Positions 8,327 through 19,360 are shown, numbered from the stretch's first letter. The stretch is DNA of 64,000 nucleotides from Rhodospirillales bacterium (GCA_016214125.1 JACRPC010000012.1:62001-126000), one strand, 5' to 3'. Translations and numbers: made by a program. Notes: generated by a model not told the origin, from the sequence alone.

Positions 8327-9475
8327 ATGCGCCTCATCGACACGCATCATGGATTTAAAGCTGCGGTCGACGATCTCGAGTTTCCCCTGGTATCGGATAT
8401 TGTCCTGGTCGAACAGCAAGGCTGGTTCGAGCCCGAGGTCGATTTCATTGCGGCGCTGGCAAAGCTGACCGGCGGCACGATGATCGATGTCGGCGCGAAT
8501 GTCGGCGTCTACGCTTTGACGTGGTGCGCGCGGGGCGGGCGGCAGGCTTTTGCCGTTGAACCCAATCCCGTTCTCCTTAAACGCCTCGAAGCGAACAAGG
8601 CCGCCAACCACGCCCCTTTGGAAATCTTCCCCATTGCCCTGGCCGAAGTGGCCGGAAGGATGGGTTTCATCCCTTCGGACACCGCGGGGCGGCTTGCCGC
8701 GCCGGGCGAGGGGATCAACATCGAAGTGCAGACGCTCGACAATCTTTTCGCGGCCAGGGATATCGCCATGCCGATCGTTCTGAAGATCGATGTCGAAGGT
8801 GCGGAATCGCGCGTGCTGGCTGGCGGAAACCGCCTCGTTCGAGACCGCGATCCGCTCGTCATGGCGGAACGGTCTTCGCAGGCGGCCGCGGCTCTTGCCG
8901 CCCTGGGGCTGGACCTCTACCGCCTCCTTCCCGGGCTGGGATGCCTGGTACCCGAGGCCAATGACCATGACATGATCAATCTGTTTGCTTTCGGCCCGGC
9001 CTGGAGAGAGAGGCTGATCCCATCCGGCCTTCTCGCCGATTCCGCCGGTGGTCCGGAGATGCCTCTCGACTTATCGAACGGCCGCGACCTCCAATCGGCT
9101 CTGCACGCCTGGCCTTCCGGCGGGCGCAGCCTCAGCGCCCTGAGCAAAGCCTACTTGGCCGGCATCCATCTACTCAAGCAGGGGCCGAGCTTCGCGGATC
9201 TTCTCGCCTTCTCCAGGGTCGCCATGGATTTCGGCCTGCGCCGTCAGGCCTTTTCGGCGGCGAGCGAGGCTTTGAACCGCGCCGCCACGCTTGAAGAACG
9301 GGTGTTGTCACTGGAAGCGGTGGAAATCAGCCGCTGCTGGTCGATCGCCTTCGGTGGCACGTGGACCCGGCCGAGTTTGGAAGAGATCGCGAAGGACGAC
9401 GCGCTTACGCCGATGTTGGCCCATCGCCTCGACCTGATGCGAAAACTCGAAAAACTTGGGCGCCTGCCGATCTGA
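8327..9475 (+). CDS. FkbM-family methyltransferase with C-terminal extension
   Basis: A 382-aa protein. Residues about 50-215 form an FkbM SAM-dependent methyltransferase domain, with MIDVGANVGVYAL at 52-64, AVEPNP after it, and the acidic motif VLKIDVEGAE. FkbM enzymes usually O-methylate sugars or small molecules in surface polysaccharide or secondary metabolite pathways. The substrate is not evident here. Residues about 240-382 are a helical extension I do not recognise. The ATG at 8327 lies 7 nt after the ychF stop. The gene is bracketed by two versions of the ychF 3-prime end, so it looks inserted. No glycosyltransferase neighbours are present. Confidence 0.85.
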   Translation: MRLIDTHHGFKAAVDDLEFPLVSDIVLVEQQGWFEPEVDFIAALAKLTGGTMIDVGANVGVYALTWCARGGRQAFAVEPNPVLLKRLEANKAANHAPLEIFPIALAEVAGRMGFIPSDTAGRLAAPGEGINIEVQTLDNLFAARDIAMPIVLKIDVEGAESRVLAGGNRLVRDRDPLVMAERSSQAAAALAALGLDLYRLLPGLGCLVPEANDHDMINLFAFGPAWRERLIPSGLLADSAGGPEMPLDLSNGRDLQSALHAWPSGGRSLSALSKAYLAGIHLLKQGPSFADLLAFSRVAMDFGLRRQAFSAASEALNRAATLEERVLSLEAVEISRCWSIAFGGTWTRPSLEEIAKDDALTPMLAHRLDLMRKLEKLGRLPI

Positions 9476-9478
9476 ATC

Positions 9479-9511
9479 GGCGACGCCGTCCGCTTCCTGT
9501 TCAACGTGTGA
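9479..9511 (+). pseudogene. Duplicated, diverged ychF 3-prime end (33 bp)
   Basis: This segment would encode GDAVRFLFNV followed by TGA, in the same codon phase as the genuine ychF end at 8287-8319 ([13 protein letters not shown]). The last 19 bp (9493-9511) are identical and five mismatches lie upstream. It is free of any start codon, so it is a remnant or recombination scar marking the edge of the inserted FkbM segment. Confidence 0.7.
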
Positions 9512-9521
9512 CGACGGCGCC

Positions 9522-9896
9522 TTACAAGGTTGGCTCGACTTTATCCAGGAACTGGCGCGCCCGCGCCAGGATATCGGCGCACTCGTCGATCGACACGTCC
9601 CGATCGGTTCGATAATCGGAAATATCCTTATAGTCGTAGGCGCGACTCAGCAGCCGTCCGAGGTCCTCGCCCAAGGCCGGCTCGGCCATCGCCAAGCGGG
9701 CGAAGCGCTGCTGAACGCCGGAATGGGTTTTGGGAACCTTGCCCTCGCGCTCATGAATCAGCGCCTGCGCGGCATGGAAGACCGCCATATAGGCCTCCCG
9801 CGCCGCAACCATTGCCACCCCGGCCTTCAAGATGATTTCGCCGTTCGCCAGCGACTGCCTGGCCTTGCGCATCAGATCGACCGCAACCGGAGTCAA
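9522..9896 (-). CDS. HEPN-domain protein (toxin/antitoxin partner of MNT)
   Basis: A 124-aa HEPN protein. It begins at TTG 9896 (LTPVAVDLMRKARQSL), overlapping the MNT stop as TTGA; the family usually opens MTPEA, which supports this start over the internal ATG at 9872. Residues about 31-45 carry AREAYMAVFHAAQALI, with the Arg and His of the HEPN RNase motif, then KTHSGVQQRF and YDYKDISDYR. HEPN/MNT pairs act as toxin-antitoxin systems, commonly with the HEPN subunit as an RNase and MNT as an AMP-transferring antitoxin. It lies in the islet behind ychF. Confidence 0.85.
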   Translation of the reverse strand: MTPVAVDLMRKARQSLANGEIILKAGVAMVAAREAYMAVFHAAQALIHEREGKVPKTHSGVQQRFARLAMAEPALGEDLGRLLSRAYDYKDISDYRTDRDVSIDECADILARARQFLDKVEPTL

Positions 9897-10222
9897 ACCG
9901 GAACGCCTTCCTGGCGAATGACTTCCATGAGAAGCGACGGCCGCCCGTAATCGCCCGCAGCGAAGGCCTTGGCGGAAAGAACGACGCCGTGGTCGCGCAC
10001 CATTTCCCAACCGAGATCGGCCAGTTGGTCCGCCTCATGGCGCGGGTCGTCGAGGTCTTTGAGAAAAATGGCGACGTCGTAATCGGAGTCGGGGCGCGCG
10101 ACGCCCGCCGCCCGCGAACCATAGAGCAGCACGCGCGCCAACCTGGAGCCGTACAGGGTCTCCAAGCGCCGCTTGACCAACGCCAGCACGGGGTCTTGGC
10201 CTGTGCTCAACGGCTCGCCCAT
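9893..10222 (-). CDS. MNT-type nucleotidyltransferase
   Basis: A 109-aa minimal nucleotidyltransferase. The core motif LLYGSRAAGVARPDSDYDVA at residues 32-51 contains GS plus the two metal-binding Asp residues (Asp47, Asp49). MNT antitoxins transfer AMP to a Tyr of their HEPN partner. The start at ATG 10222 is set by GGAGGT 4-9 nt upstream; the longer frame to 10282 lacks such a site. It is coupled to the HEPN gene by a 4-nt overlap. Confidence 0.87.
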   Translation of the reverse strand: MGEPLSTGQDPVLALVKRRLETLYGSRLARVLLYGSRAAGVARPDSDYDVAIFLKDLDDPRHEADQLADLGWEMVRDHGVVLSAKAFAAGDYGRPSLLMEVIRQEGVPV

Positions 10223-10294
10223 CCCGACCTCCCGACATTCGACGCCCCAAGAATAACCGGAATCGCAATCGAAAACAAACACCGCCCCCGGCGG

Positions 10295-10927
10295 CTATTC
10301 CCTTGCCCGCATCGCGGCACCCACCGCCCGCTCGCCAGGATGGTCGGACGCCGCCAAGCCGGCGACAACGCCCGCCCGATCCTCGGCGGTCCGGTTCTGG
10401 CTGAGCTTCCACTTGCCCTCCAGACGCGTCAGGCGCAGTTCGACGCCGACGATGCTCTTCATCATCGTCAGGCGATAATCTTGGGGAGCATCGGTCACCT
10501 TCCAGGGATGCGGCTGGCCGGCCTCGTGGCGATCGGTGAGACGGGTTAGAATGTCTTCCAGCTCCGCCGCATCCTCGATAAGACGCAATTCGCCATAGGC
10601 GTGAAGGGCGACATAGTTCCAGGTCGGCACCGCCTTGCCCGCCACCGCCTTCGACGGATAATAATTGGGCGAGACATAGGCGTCGGGCCCCGGAAAGATC
10701 GCCAGCGCCGTTTGCCCCGCCGCCAGCCCCTGGATTTGCGGATTGGCGCGCGCCAGATGGCCGATCAGCCGGCCCTGCGGCGCCGGATCGGCCATTCGGA
10801 TGAAGGGCAGATGGCTCGCATAGGGCAGGCCATCCTTGACCGTCACCAGCGTCGCCAGGCCGCTGGCGTCGATGAGGTGGTTGAGGATTTCCGGCCGCTC
10901 CTCGGCGAAATGTTGGGGCAGATACAT
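10295..10927 (-). CDS. PaiB-like FMN-binding family protein
   Basis: A 210-aa protein of the PaiB / FMN-binding split-barrel family. It opens MYLPQHFAEERPEILNHLID and contains ASHLPF, LIGHLARANPQ, VSPNYYPSK, VPTWNYVALHAYG and the SIVGVEL block near the end. B. subtilis PaiB was described as a negative regulator of sporulation and protease genes. Here the role is unknown and an FMN-linked oxidase or detoxification role is equally possible. AAGGAG lies about 10 nt before the ATG, so it is translated separately from acs, with a terminator between. Confidence 0.9.
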   Translation of the reverse strand: MYLPQHFAEERPEILNHLIDASGLATLVTVKDGLPYASHLPFIRMADPAPQGRLIGHLARANPQIQGLAAGQTALAIFPGPDAYVSPNYYPSKAVAGKAVPTWNYVALHAYGELRLIEDAAELEDILTRLTDRHEAGQPHPWKVTDAPQDYRLTMMKSIVGVELRLTRLEGKWKLSQNRTAEDRAGVVAGLAASDHPGERAVGAAMRARE

Positions 10928-10948
10928 GGCTCGAGGCTCCTTCTCGCC

Positions 10949-10980
10949 AAAAAAAACGGCGGGGCCAGGCCCCGCCGCTT
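10949..10980 (-). terminator. Rho-independent terminator after acs
   Basis: CGGCGGGGC-CTG-GCCCCGCCG on the minus strand, followed by eight T residues, is a textbook intrinsic terminator. It lies 22 nt beyond the acs stop codon and before the PaiB-like gene. Confidence 0.9.
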
Positions 10981-11001
10981 CGTTCGTCCCTTGGGGGCCG
11001 A

Positions 11002-12942
<1,941 letters not shown>

Positions 12943-13142
12943 AACGGCTGGTTCTCCCCTTCCTCGGATTGGCAACGGGCGCGCCGGCTCGATCTCCCGC
13001 GATTACCGGAGCCCCAAACGCGGCGGATTATGGCAGAAAACCAAGGTCTGGCAAGCCTGGGGAGACCCCTTAGAGAGCCATGCGACGGGCTTTACGGCCG
13101 GCGCGTCTTGGCCCAAAATGCCCGGGCAACGAGGAGGTTGGA

Positions 13143-13466
13143 ATGGTCGATATCAAGAAGTCGAGTGCGTCCCAAGAGGCGTCCCACGCCAAGAAGGAAG
13201 AATTGGAATTCAAGGTCGTCGCCCGGCGCAACAAGATGGCCGGCCTGTGGGCGGCTGAACTGCTGGGCCTGATCGGCCAAGCCTCGAAAGATTATGCCCG
13301 CGAGGTCATGCACGCCGATTTCGAGGAAAAGGGCGACGAAGACGTGGTCCGCAAGCTGGCCAAGGACCTGCACGGCAAGGCCGACCACCAGACAATCCGC
13401 CAGAAGCTGGCCGACTTCCTACACATCGCCAGGAAGGAAGTGCACGACGAGCATAAGGGGTCGTAG
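13143..13466 (+). CDS. DUF1476 protein, ATPase inhibitor subunit zeta
   Basis: A 107-aa helical protein with the family signature FKVVARRNKMAGLWAAELLG, then YAREVMHADFEEKGDEDVVRK. In alphaproteobacteria such as Paracoccus, the zeta subunit binds the F1 ATP synthase and blocks ATP hydrolysis through its N terminus. The start at 13143 follows a strong GAGGAGG site; the longer frame from 13080 is unlikely. The first 20 residues (MVDIKKSSASQEASHAK), the region used for inhibition, differ from the short MTTFDDREKAFE form I recall for other members. Confidence 0.9.
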   Translation: MVDIKKSSASQEASHAKKEELEFKVVARRNKMAGLWAAELLGLIGQASKDYAREVMHADFEEKGDEDVVRKLAKDLHGKADHQTIRQKLADFLHIARKEVHDEHKGS

Positions 13467-13484
13467 ACCCCGCTCGTCACCCCC

Positions 13485-15872
13485 CTACCCCCGGAGCGCC
13501 GCGCCGGTGGCCTTGGTCACCGCCGCCACGATCTTGGCCGAAACGGCCTCGATCTCGGCGTCGGTCAGAGTCTTGTCGGTCGGCTGCAAGGTGACGGCCA
13601 GGGCCAGCGACTTCTTGCCCTCGCCCACTCCCTTACCTTCATAGAGGTCGAAGATTTCGACCTTGGCGATCAGGTTCTTGTCGGCGCTTTTGGCCGCCTT
13701 GACCAAGGCCTCGGCCAGCACGCCCGCCTCGACCACGAAGGCGAAATCGCGCACCAAGGGCTGGAAGGGCGAGAGTTTGGCCAGCGGCCGGGTCTTGGTC
13801 GGCCGGGCCTTGGGTTCGGGCAGGGCGTCGAGGAAGAGTTCGAAGCCCACCATCGGTCCCTTGACGTCGAGACCCTTCAGCGCGCGCGGGTGAAGCTCGC
13901 CGAACCAGGCCAGCACCTTGGGGCCAAGCTTGAGGCTGCCCGAGCGGCCGGGATGATACCAGCCGGGCGCGTCGGCAAAGACGTTCAGATTCTCGATCGG
14001 CGCCCCCGCCGCCGCCAGCGCCGCCAGCGCATCGGCCTTGGCGTCCAAGGCATCGACCGGACGGGCCGGCTGGGCCCAGTGGCGCCCGCTGGCCAGACCG
14101 GCGCGCAACCCCACCGCCATCATCGCCTGATCCTGGGGCCGGTCGCCCGCATAGTGCGGGCCGACTTCGAACAGGCCGCAATCGGCCAGGCCGCGATCGG
14201 CGTTACGCCCGGCGGCCAGCATCAATTGCGGCAGCACCGAGGGCCGCATGGTGTCGAGATCGGCGCTGATCGGGTTGGCGAGCCGAAGGGCCGCCGCGCC
14301 GCCGCCGAACAGCTTGGCCTGGGCCTCGGACAGGAAGGACCAGGTGACGCATTCGACCAGGCCGCGCGCCGCCAAATGGCGCCGCACCCAACCGCGCCGC
14401 TTCTGAGCCAAGGTCAGCACCGGCCGGGTGGTGGGCGCCAGGCGCGGCATCGACACCGCCGGCACGTTGTCATAGCCATTGACGCGGATGATCTCTTCGA
14501 CCAGATCGTGCTCGGCCTCGATGTCGGCCCGCCAGGAAGGCGGGCTGACCAGAATGCCATGCCCGTGCTCGGCCACACTGCAGCCGAGATCGGCCAGGAT
14601 GCGTTCGATCTCGTCCACCGGCACCTCGATGCCGCCATGCTGGGCAACGCGCATCGGGCGCAACACGAAGCTTTTCCGCCAGTCCGGCACATGGCCGGCG
14701 ATCTCGACATGCGAAGGCTCGCCGCCGCACAATTCCAGGATCAGGCGGGTGGCGATCTCCATGCCCGGGCGGGCGAATTCGGGATCGACCTGGCGTTCGA
14801 AGCGGTAGCGGGCGTCGGACTCGATGGCGTGCTTGCGCCCGGTGTTGGCGGTGCGCCTGGGATCGAACAGGGCCGATTCGACGAAGACGTTGACGGTGCG
14901 CTCGGTGCAGCCCGAAGGCGCGCCGCCGATCACCCCGGCCAGCGCCTCGGGCCCGCGCGCGTCGGCGATCACGGTTTCCGAACCGTCCAGTTCATAGGTC
15001 TTGCCGTTCAGCGCCGCCACCGTCTCGCCCGGCTTGGACAGGCGAGCGCGGATCGGGCCTTCGACCGTGTCGGCGTCGAAGACGTGCAGCGGGCGGGCGA
15101 GATCGAAGGTGACGAAGTTGGTGATGTCGACCAGAGCCGAGATCGGTCTTAGCCCGATGGCGGTGAGCCGGTCCTTGAGCCATTGCGGGCTTTCGCCGTT
15201 CTTGACGCCCCGGATGTAGCGGCCGACGAAAAGCGGGCAGGCCTCGGGCGCCTCGGTGCGCACCTTGAGCGGGCTTTCGAAACGGCCGGGCACCGGCTCG
15301 ACCGTGAGCGGCTTGAGCCGGCCCAGCCCCGAGGCGGCGAGATCGCGGGCGATGCCGCGCACGCCCAGGCAATCGGCCCGATTGGGCGTGATCGCCACGT
15401 CGATCACCGGATCGAAGGTGAGCACCGAGGCCAAGGGCGCCCCCACCGGGGCTTTGGCATCGAGTTCGATGATGCCGTCATGATCGGCGCCCAGCTTCAA
15501 TTCGCGGTACGAGCACATCATGCCCTGGCTCTCGACGCCGCGGATCGAGCCCTTCTTCAGGGGCTCGCCGGTTTCGGGAATGATGGTGCCGACGCGGGCC
15601 AAGGCCACCTTCAAGCCGGCGCGGGCGTTGGGGGCGCCGCAGACCACCTCGAGGATTTCCAGGCCGGTATCGACCGTGCAGAGCTTCAAGCGGTCGGCGT
15701 TGGGATGCGGCTTGGCCTCGCGGACATGGCCGACGATGAAGCCGGCCAGATTGGCGGCGGGGTCTTCGATCCCTTCGACCTCGAGGCCCAGCATGGTGAG
15801 CCGATCGCCGATCTGGGAGAGCGAGGCGTCGGTGTCGAGATGCTCCTTGAGCCAGGCAAGGGTGAATTTCAT
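13485..15872 (-). CDS. pheT: Phenylalanine-tRNA ligase beta subunit
   Basis: A 795-aa beta subunit of the tetrameric enzyme. In order: an N-terminal substrate-binding part, the EMAP-like tRNA-binding domain at about residues 39-150, B3/B4 editing region, B5 and the catalytic-like core. A C-terminal ferredoxin-fold anticodon-binding domain closes the protein ([19 protein letters not shown] onward). The ATG at 15872 overlaps the pheS stop (ATGA), giving translational coupling; a long in-frame extension to 16052 is spurious. Confidence 0.97.
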   Translation of the reverse strand: MKFTLAWLKEHLDTDASLSQIGDRLTMLGLEVEGIEDPAANLAGFIVGHVREAKPHPNADRLKLCTVDTGLEILEVVCGAPNARAGLKVALARVGTIIPETGEPLKKGSIRGVESQGMMCSYRELKLGADHDGIIELDAKAPVGAPLASVLTFDPVIDVAITPNRADCLGVRGIARDLAASGLGRLKPLTVEPVPGRFESPLKVRTEAPEACPLFVGRYIRGVKNGESPQWLKDRLTAIGLRPISALVDITNFVTFDLARPLHVFDADTVEGPIRARLSKPGETVAALNGKTYELDGSETVIADARGPEALAGVIGGAPSGCTERTVNVFVESALFDPRRTANTGRKHAIESDARYRFERQVDPEFARPGMEIATRLILELCGGEPSHVEIAGHVPDWRKSFVLRPMRVAQHGGIEVPVDEIERILADLGCSVAEHGHGILVSPPSWRADIEAEHDLVEEIIRVNGYDNVPAVSMPRLAPTTRPVLTLAQKRRGWVRRHLAARGLVECVTWSFLSEAQAKLFGGGAAALRLANPISADLDTMRPSVLPQLMLAAGRNADRGLADCGLFEVGPHYAGDRPQDQAMMAVGLRAGLASGRHWAQPARPVDALDAKADALAALAAAGAPIENLNVFADAPGWYHPGRSGSLKLGPKVLAWFGELHPRALKGLDVKGPMVGFELFLDALPEPKARPTKTRPLAKLSPFQPLVRDFAFVVEAGVLAEALVKAAKSADKNLIAKVEIFDLYEGKGVGEGKKSLALAVTLQPTDKTLTDAEIEAVSAKIVAAVTKATGAALRG

Positions 15873-16948
15873 CGCGCCAGCCCTCCGGCCATGGTCGGCA
15901 CATCCAAGGGCAGGAAGCCATAATGCCTGAGCCAGCGCAGATCGCTTTCGAAGAAGGTGCGCAGATCGGGAATGCCGTATTTCAGCATCGCCAGGCGCTC
16001 CACCCCCATGCCGAAGGCGAAGCCCTGGTAATGCTCGGGATCGATGCCGCAATTCCTGAGCACGTTGGGATGGACCATGCCGCAGCCCAGAATCTCCAGC
16101 CAGCCTGCGCCATGGCCGATGCGCAGCTCGCCGCCCTCGCGCGAGCAGCCGATATCGACCTCGGCCGAGGGTTCCGTGAAGGGGAAGAAGGAGGGGCGGA
16201 ATCGCACCGGTACATCCTCGATCTCGAAGAAGGCGCGGACGAAATCGATCAGGCAGCCCTTCAAATGGCCGAAATGGGTGACGGTGTCGACCACCAGACC
16301 CTCGACCTGATGGAACATCGGCGTGTGGGTCATGTCGGAATCGCAGCGGAAGGTGCGGCCGGGAATGATCACCCGGATCGGCGGCTTCACGCTTTGCATG
16401 GTCCGCACCTGCACCGGCGAGGTGTGGGTGCGCAAAAGCATGCGCGAGCCATCGGCCTTTTCGGGGAAGAAGAAGGTGTCGTGCATCTGCCGCGCCGGAT
16501 GGTCGGGCGGGAAATTGAGCGCGGTGAAATTGTGGAAGTCGTCCTCGATGTCGGGCCCCTCGGCCACCGTGAAGCCCATCTCGGCGAAGATCGCCGTCAC
16601 CTCCTCGATGGTCTGGCTGATCGGATGGACGCGCCCCTCGGCCTCGGGCCGAGGCGACAGGGTGACGTCGATCCGCTCGGCCCCCAGGCGGGCATCGATG
16701 GCGGCCGATTCCAGCGCGGTCTTGCGGGCCTCGATCGCCGCTTCGAGGCGGTCCTTGACGCCGTTGATGCGGGCGCCGAAGGCCTTGCGCTCCTCGGGCG
16801 CCAGGCTGCCCAGGGTCTTCATCAGGGCGGTGAAGCTTCCCTTCTTGCCCAGCGCGCCGACGCGCGCCCGATCGAGCGCGTCGAGATCGGCCACGGCCGC
16901 GATTTCGGCCAGCACGGCCTCGCCCAATTGTTCCGGATTGTCCATCAC
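15869..16948 (-). CDS. pheS: Phenylalanine-tRNA ligase alpha subunit
   Basis: A 359-aa alpha subunit. It has an N-terminal coiled coil (about residues 1-85) and a class II catalytic domain with motif 2 around [18 protein letters not shown], the [12 protein letters not shown] block and motif 3 [14 protein letters not shown]. It charges tRNA-Phe together with PheT. It follows rpmI-rplT in the classical order, with a strong hairpin (16967-17002) in the gap after rplT. Confidence 0.97.
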   Translation of the reverse strand: MMDNPEQLGEAVLAEIAAVADLDALDRARVGALGKKGSFTALMKTLGSLAPEERKAFGARINGVKDRLEAAIEARKTALESAAIDARLGAERIDVTLSPRPEAEGRVHPISQTIEEVTAIFAEMGFTVAEGPDIEDDFHNFTALNFPPDHPARQMHDTFFFPEKADGSRMLLRTHTSPVQVRTMQSVKPPIRVIIPGRTFRCDSDMTHTPMFHQVEGLVVDTVTHFGHLKGCLIDFVRAFFEIEDVPVRFRPSFFPFTEPSAEVDIGCSREGGELRIGHGAGWLEILGCGMVHPNVLRNCGIDPEHYQGFAFGMGVERLAMLKYGIPDLRTFFESDLRWLRHYGFLPLDVPTMAGGLAR

Positions 16949-16966
16949 GCCATCCCCCAGAAACGG

Positions 16967-17002
16967 GACGGGGGCCTGATCCGCCTCGGACCGGCCCCCG
17001 TC
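16967..17002 (-). terminator. Hairpin between rplT and pheS
   Basis: GACGGGGGCC and GGCCCCCGTC form a perfect 10-bp stem with a 16-nt loop, without a following T run. It lies 18 nt upstream of the pheS start. It could be an attenuator, a processing site or a Rho-independent-like stop. A Phe-rich leader peptide was not found. Confidence 0.6.
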
Positions 17003-17027
17003 GACCTTTGTTGCCGTCTTGGCTCCC

Positions 17028-17387
17028 TTAAGCCTTGAGAGCCGCCTGCGCTTGGTCGACCAGGGCCTTGAAGGCCTGGGGTTCCCTGATCGCCAGATCC
17101 GACAGCACTTTGCGGTCCAGCGCGACCCCTGCCTTCGCCAGGCCGTTGATAAATCGGGAATAGGTGAGGCCGTGGGCGCGTACGCCGGCGTTGATGCGCT
17201 GAATCCACAAAGCGCGGAAATTGCGCTTTTTGACGCGCCGGTCGCGGAAGGCGTATTGCAGCCCCTTCTCGACCTTTTGCAAGGCGACGCGATAGCAGGT
17301 GCTGGCCCGGCCGCGATACCCCTTGGCCAGCTTGAGGATCTTCTTGTGGCGGGCGTGGGTGGTGGTGCCCCGTTTGACGCGCGACAT
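17028..17387 (-). CDS. rplT: Large ribosomal subunit protein bL20
   Basis: A 119-aa basic protein starting [20 protein letters not shown], with the family block [18 protein letters not shown] in the near-identical form [16 protein letters not shown]. It is needed for early 50S assembly. It follows rpmI by 11 nt. Confidence 0.98.
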   Translation of the reverse strand: MSRVKRGTTTHARHKKILKLAKGYRGRASTCYRVALQKVEKGLQYAFRDRRVKKRNFRALWIQRINAGVRAHGLTYSRFINGLAKAGVALDRKVLSDLAIREPQAFKALVDQAQAALKA

Positions 17388-17398
17388 GGCGGGCCTCC

Positions 17399-17596
17399 TT
17401 AGCGATAGGGCATGAAGGTTTTGACGATGCCGGCGTCACCCTCGAAGAGGATGAAGGTGCCGCGCGCCTTGCGCTTCATCTTCTGCGGGCGCTTGCGCAG
17501 ATTGTGGCGCTTGAAGGCCACCGCGCCCTTCACCTTGCCCGAGGCCGTCAGCGAAAATCGCTTCTTGACCGCGCTCTTGGTCTTCATCTTGGGCAT
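17399..17596 (-). CDS. rpmI: Large ribosomal subunit protein bL35
   Basis: A 65-aa protein, [20 protein letters not shown] onward, with the standard length. The ATG at 17596 follows AAGGAA and is the canonical start; the longer frame to 17746 is spurious. infC, normally directly upstream, is absent here, and a promoter of its own lies at 17694-17722. Confidence 0.98.
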   Translation of the reverse strand: MPKMKTKSAVKKRFSLTASGKVKGAVAFKRHNLRKRPQKMKRKARGTFILFEGDAGIVKTFMPYR

Positions 17597-17693
17597 TTTA
17601 CGTTCCTTTCCAACGAGTTGGTTGACCCGCCTGGGCATGCCCTTGGGAAACGGATACCCGCCCCATAAGCCCGGCCGGCCGAATGAGCGCCGC

Positions 17694-17722
17694 TTTATAG
17701 TCCGCTTTGCAAAGGTTTGCAA
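17694..17722 (-). promoter_or_regulatory. rpmI-rplT-pheST promoter
   Basis: On the minus strand TTGCAA (17722-17717), a 17-bp spacer and TATAAA (17699-17694) give a near-consensus sigma70 promoter. The leader to the rpmI ATG is about 90 nt, enough for regulation of the kind known for bL20 operons, but no specific bL20-binding structure was worked out. Confidence 0.7.
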
Positions 17723-17847
17723 GGGTCGGCCATGCCGGATCGGCATGGGCGGACGGAACCGAATTTGCTATACTGATCGGGCGCGAACAGCGGGGGATGT
17801 TCGAGCGGGATCGTTAATGCCATGTCCTTTGCGAAGGGAGCAAGGTC

Positions 17848-18039
17848 ATGCGACCGCTTGAGATGCAAGTCGAGATCAGTTCCCATGTTTGGCTGCTCAA
17901 CCGGGTGAAGGAGCTTCTGACCCGCGAGGGTCTGATGCCCGAAAACGCCTCGCGCGAGGAAGTCCGCACCGCGCTCACCGCCTGGGTCGATTTCGTCGCC
18001 GAGGCGCAGACCCGCTGCGGCGAGGTCCAGCCCCATTGA
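17848..18039 (+). CDS. Small hypothetical protein, 63 aa
   Basis: A 63-codon ORF starting MRPLEMQVEISSHVWLLNRV, with an AAGGGAG site about 10 nt upstream of the ATG. The product is acidic and predicted to be mostly helical, with one Cys near the end. It has no domain I recognise. It is read in the same direction as mogA, 72 nt downstream. The good ribosome site and codon use like the core genes suggest it is real. Confidence 0.65.
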   Translation: MRPLEMQVEISSHVWLLNRVKELLTREGLMPENASREEVRTALTAWVDFVAEAQTRCGEVQPH

Positions 18040-18111
18040 GTCGGAACCGGGAACCGATTATGTAACGTCCGACCGCCCGTCCAAGGGCGCAACCGTCGGA
18101 GTGTTCCCATC

Positions 18112-18651
18112 GTGAGCGATAATCCCTGCCCGATCGGCATCCTCACCGTCTCGGATCGGGCCAGCCGGGGCGTTTATCAGGATTTGGGCGGCCCGGCCAT
18201 CGACGCCGAACTCAAACGCTATCTGGCCAGCCCTTGGCGGGCGGTGGCGCGCCTGGTGGCTGACGAGCGTCCGCTGATCGAGGCGGCGCTGGTCGACCTA
18301 TGCGACCGCGAAGGCTGCGCCCTGGTGGTAACCACCGGCGGCACCGGCCCGGCGCCGCGCGACGTGACGCCCGAGGCGACCGAGGCGGTGTGCGAAAAGA
18401 TGATGCCGGGCTTCGGCGAACTGATGCGCCTGGAAAGCCTGAAGGTGGTGCCGACCGCCATTCTGTCGCGTCAGACCGCCGGCATCAGGGGCCAAAGCCT
18501 GATCGTCAATCTGCCGGGCAAACCCTCGGCGATCGCCGATTGCCTGAAGGCGGTCTTTCCCGCCATTCCCTATTGCATCGATCTGATCGGCGGGCCGCGC
18601 CTGGAAACCGATCCCGCCGTCTGCAAGGCCTTCCGCCCCAAGGGGGCGTGA
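18112..18651 (+). CDS. mogA: Molybdopterin adenylyltransferase
   Basis: A 179-aa MogA/MoaB-type protein that adenylylates molybdopterin before molybdenum insertion by MoeA. Motifs are LTVSDRASRGVYQDLGGP at the start, TTGGTGPAPRDVTPEAT in the middle and NLPGKPSAI near the end. The start codon is GTG at 18112. It lies apart from the other cofactor genes in the window, the mobB-moeA-moaD-moaE operon at 23764-26157. Confidence 0.94.
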   Translation: MSDNPCPIGILTVSDRASRGVYQDLGGPAIDAELKRYLASPWRAVARLVADERPLIEAALVDLCDREGCALVVTTGGTGPAPRDVTPEATEAVCEKMMPGFGELMRLESLKVVPTAILSRQTAGIRGQSLIVNLPGKPSAIADCLKAVFPAIPYCIDLIGGPRLETDPAVCKAFRPKGA

Positions 18652-18658
18652 GGGGGCG

Positions 18659-19126
18659 CTACGCCGCCGCCTTGGCCGCCTTGGCCGATTTGCGGATCGC
18701 CTCGTAGCCGCGACAGGCCAGCATCACCGTGCGCGGAATCATGTGGCGGCCTTCCTCATAGTATTTGACCATGCGCCCGCTGATTCCCAGCGCCTTGGCC
18801 GCCCCGGCCTGGCTTAGGCCCAGCCGCTGCCGCCAAACCCGAAAATCCTGTGGGGCGAGGGTGTCGCCGGCCTGGAGCCGAGCCAGGCGAAACAGATGCG
18901 TGGCGTCGATTTCCAGCCCCCGACCCCAATCGACCGTCCAGCCATAGTCGCCGACTTGTGCCTTCGCGAATCGTTTAGCCTGACGAAGGGCAGCCAAGCC
19001 TTGCCGTGCGGCGATCAAATCCGCAAGGTCGACCGCATCCTCCTTGCCGTCCGCCCATGCGAGATGAAGGCGAAGGCCAGGAAGCGCGCGAACCGCAGCG
19101 ACATTGGGGGGCTTGGCACGCGACAT
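18659..19126 (-). CDS. DUF2442 protein with C-terminal helix-turn-helix
   Basis: A 155-aa protein with an N-terminal DUF2442 domain at about residues 8-75 (LHLAWADGKEDAVDLADLI, then the DWGRGLEID segment). A C-terminal Xre-like helix-turn-helix follows (FRVWRQRLGLSQAGAAKALG then GRMVKYYEEG). The start at ATG 19126 has AGGAG 6 nt upstream. It follows the DUF4160 gene by 9 nt. DUF4160/DUF2442 pairs are widespread and often listed as possible toxin-antitoxin-like modules, with the HTH protein as the likely autorepressor. Function is not established. Confidence 0.85.
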   Translation of the reverse strand: MSRAKPPNVAAVRALPGLRLHLAWADGKEDAVDLADLIAARQGLAALRQAKRFAKAQVGDYGWTVDWGRGLEIDATHLFRLARLQAGDTLAPQDFRVWRQRLGLSQAGAAKALGISGRMVKYYEEGRHMIPRTVMLACRGYEAIRKSAKAAKAAA

Positions 19127-19135
19127 GATCAACTC

Positions 19136-19360
19136 CTATCCATTCAGGCCATGCCAAACCGACCAAAGTTGCACGGCATGGCCACGCGCCCAATCGAGAA
19201 TGGACGCCAATTCGCTTTCCGTGGCGTTTCCTTCGATGATCTCGAACGTTCTGAGATCAACGACGACCGCGATGTCGGGTCCCAAGATATGGAAATGCGG
19301 CGGATTGTGGTCAAAGAAGATCGCCAAGCGCCGCTTTCCAAAGCGCCGAACCGTGGTCAT
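19136..19360 (-). CDS. DUF4160 protein
   Basis: A 74-aa protein, MTTVRRFGKRRLAIFFDHNP onward, with the DUF4160 hallmark of a His-rich turn (NPPHFHILG) followed by an alternating hydrophobic strand and a C-terminal helix ending in a WHGLN segment. It is the first gene of the pair with the DUF2442-HTH protein. A sigma70-like promoter with a perfect palindrome in its spacer lies directly upstream. Role unknown; a toxin-like role is inference from the arrangement. Confidence 0.82.
   Translation of the reverse strand: MTTVRRFGKRRLAIFFDHNPPHFHILGPDIAVVVDLRTFEIIEGNATESELASILDWARGHAVQLWSVWHGLNG

Noticed and set aside
9522-9896. Apparent shift of the HEPN Arg (AREAYMAVFH rather than SRAYYAMF)
   Set aside because: Family members with Arg one residue earlier (AARxAYYAAFH) are common, so this is not good evidence of a dead active site.
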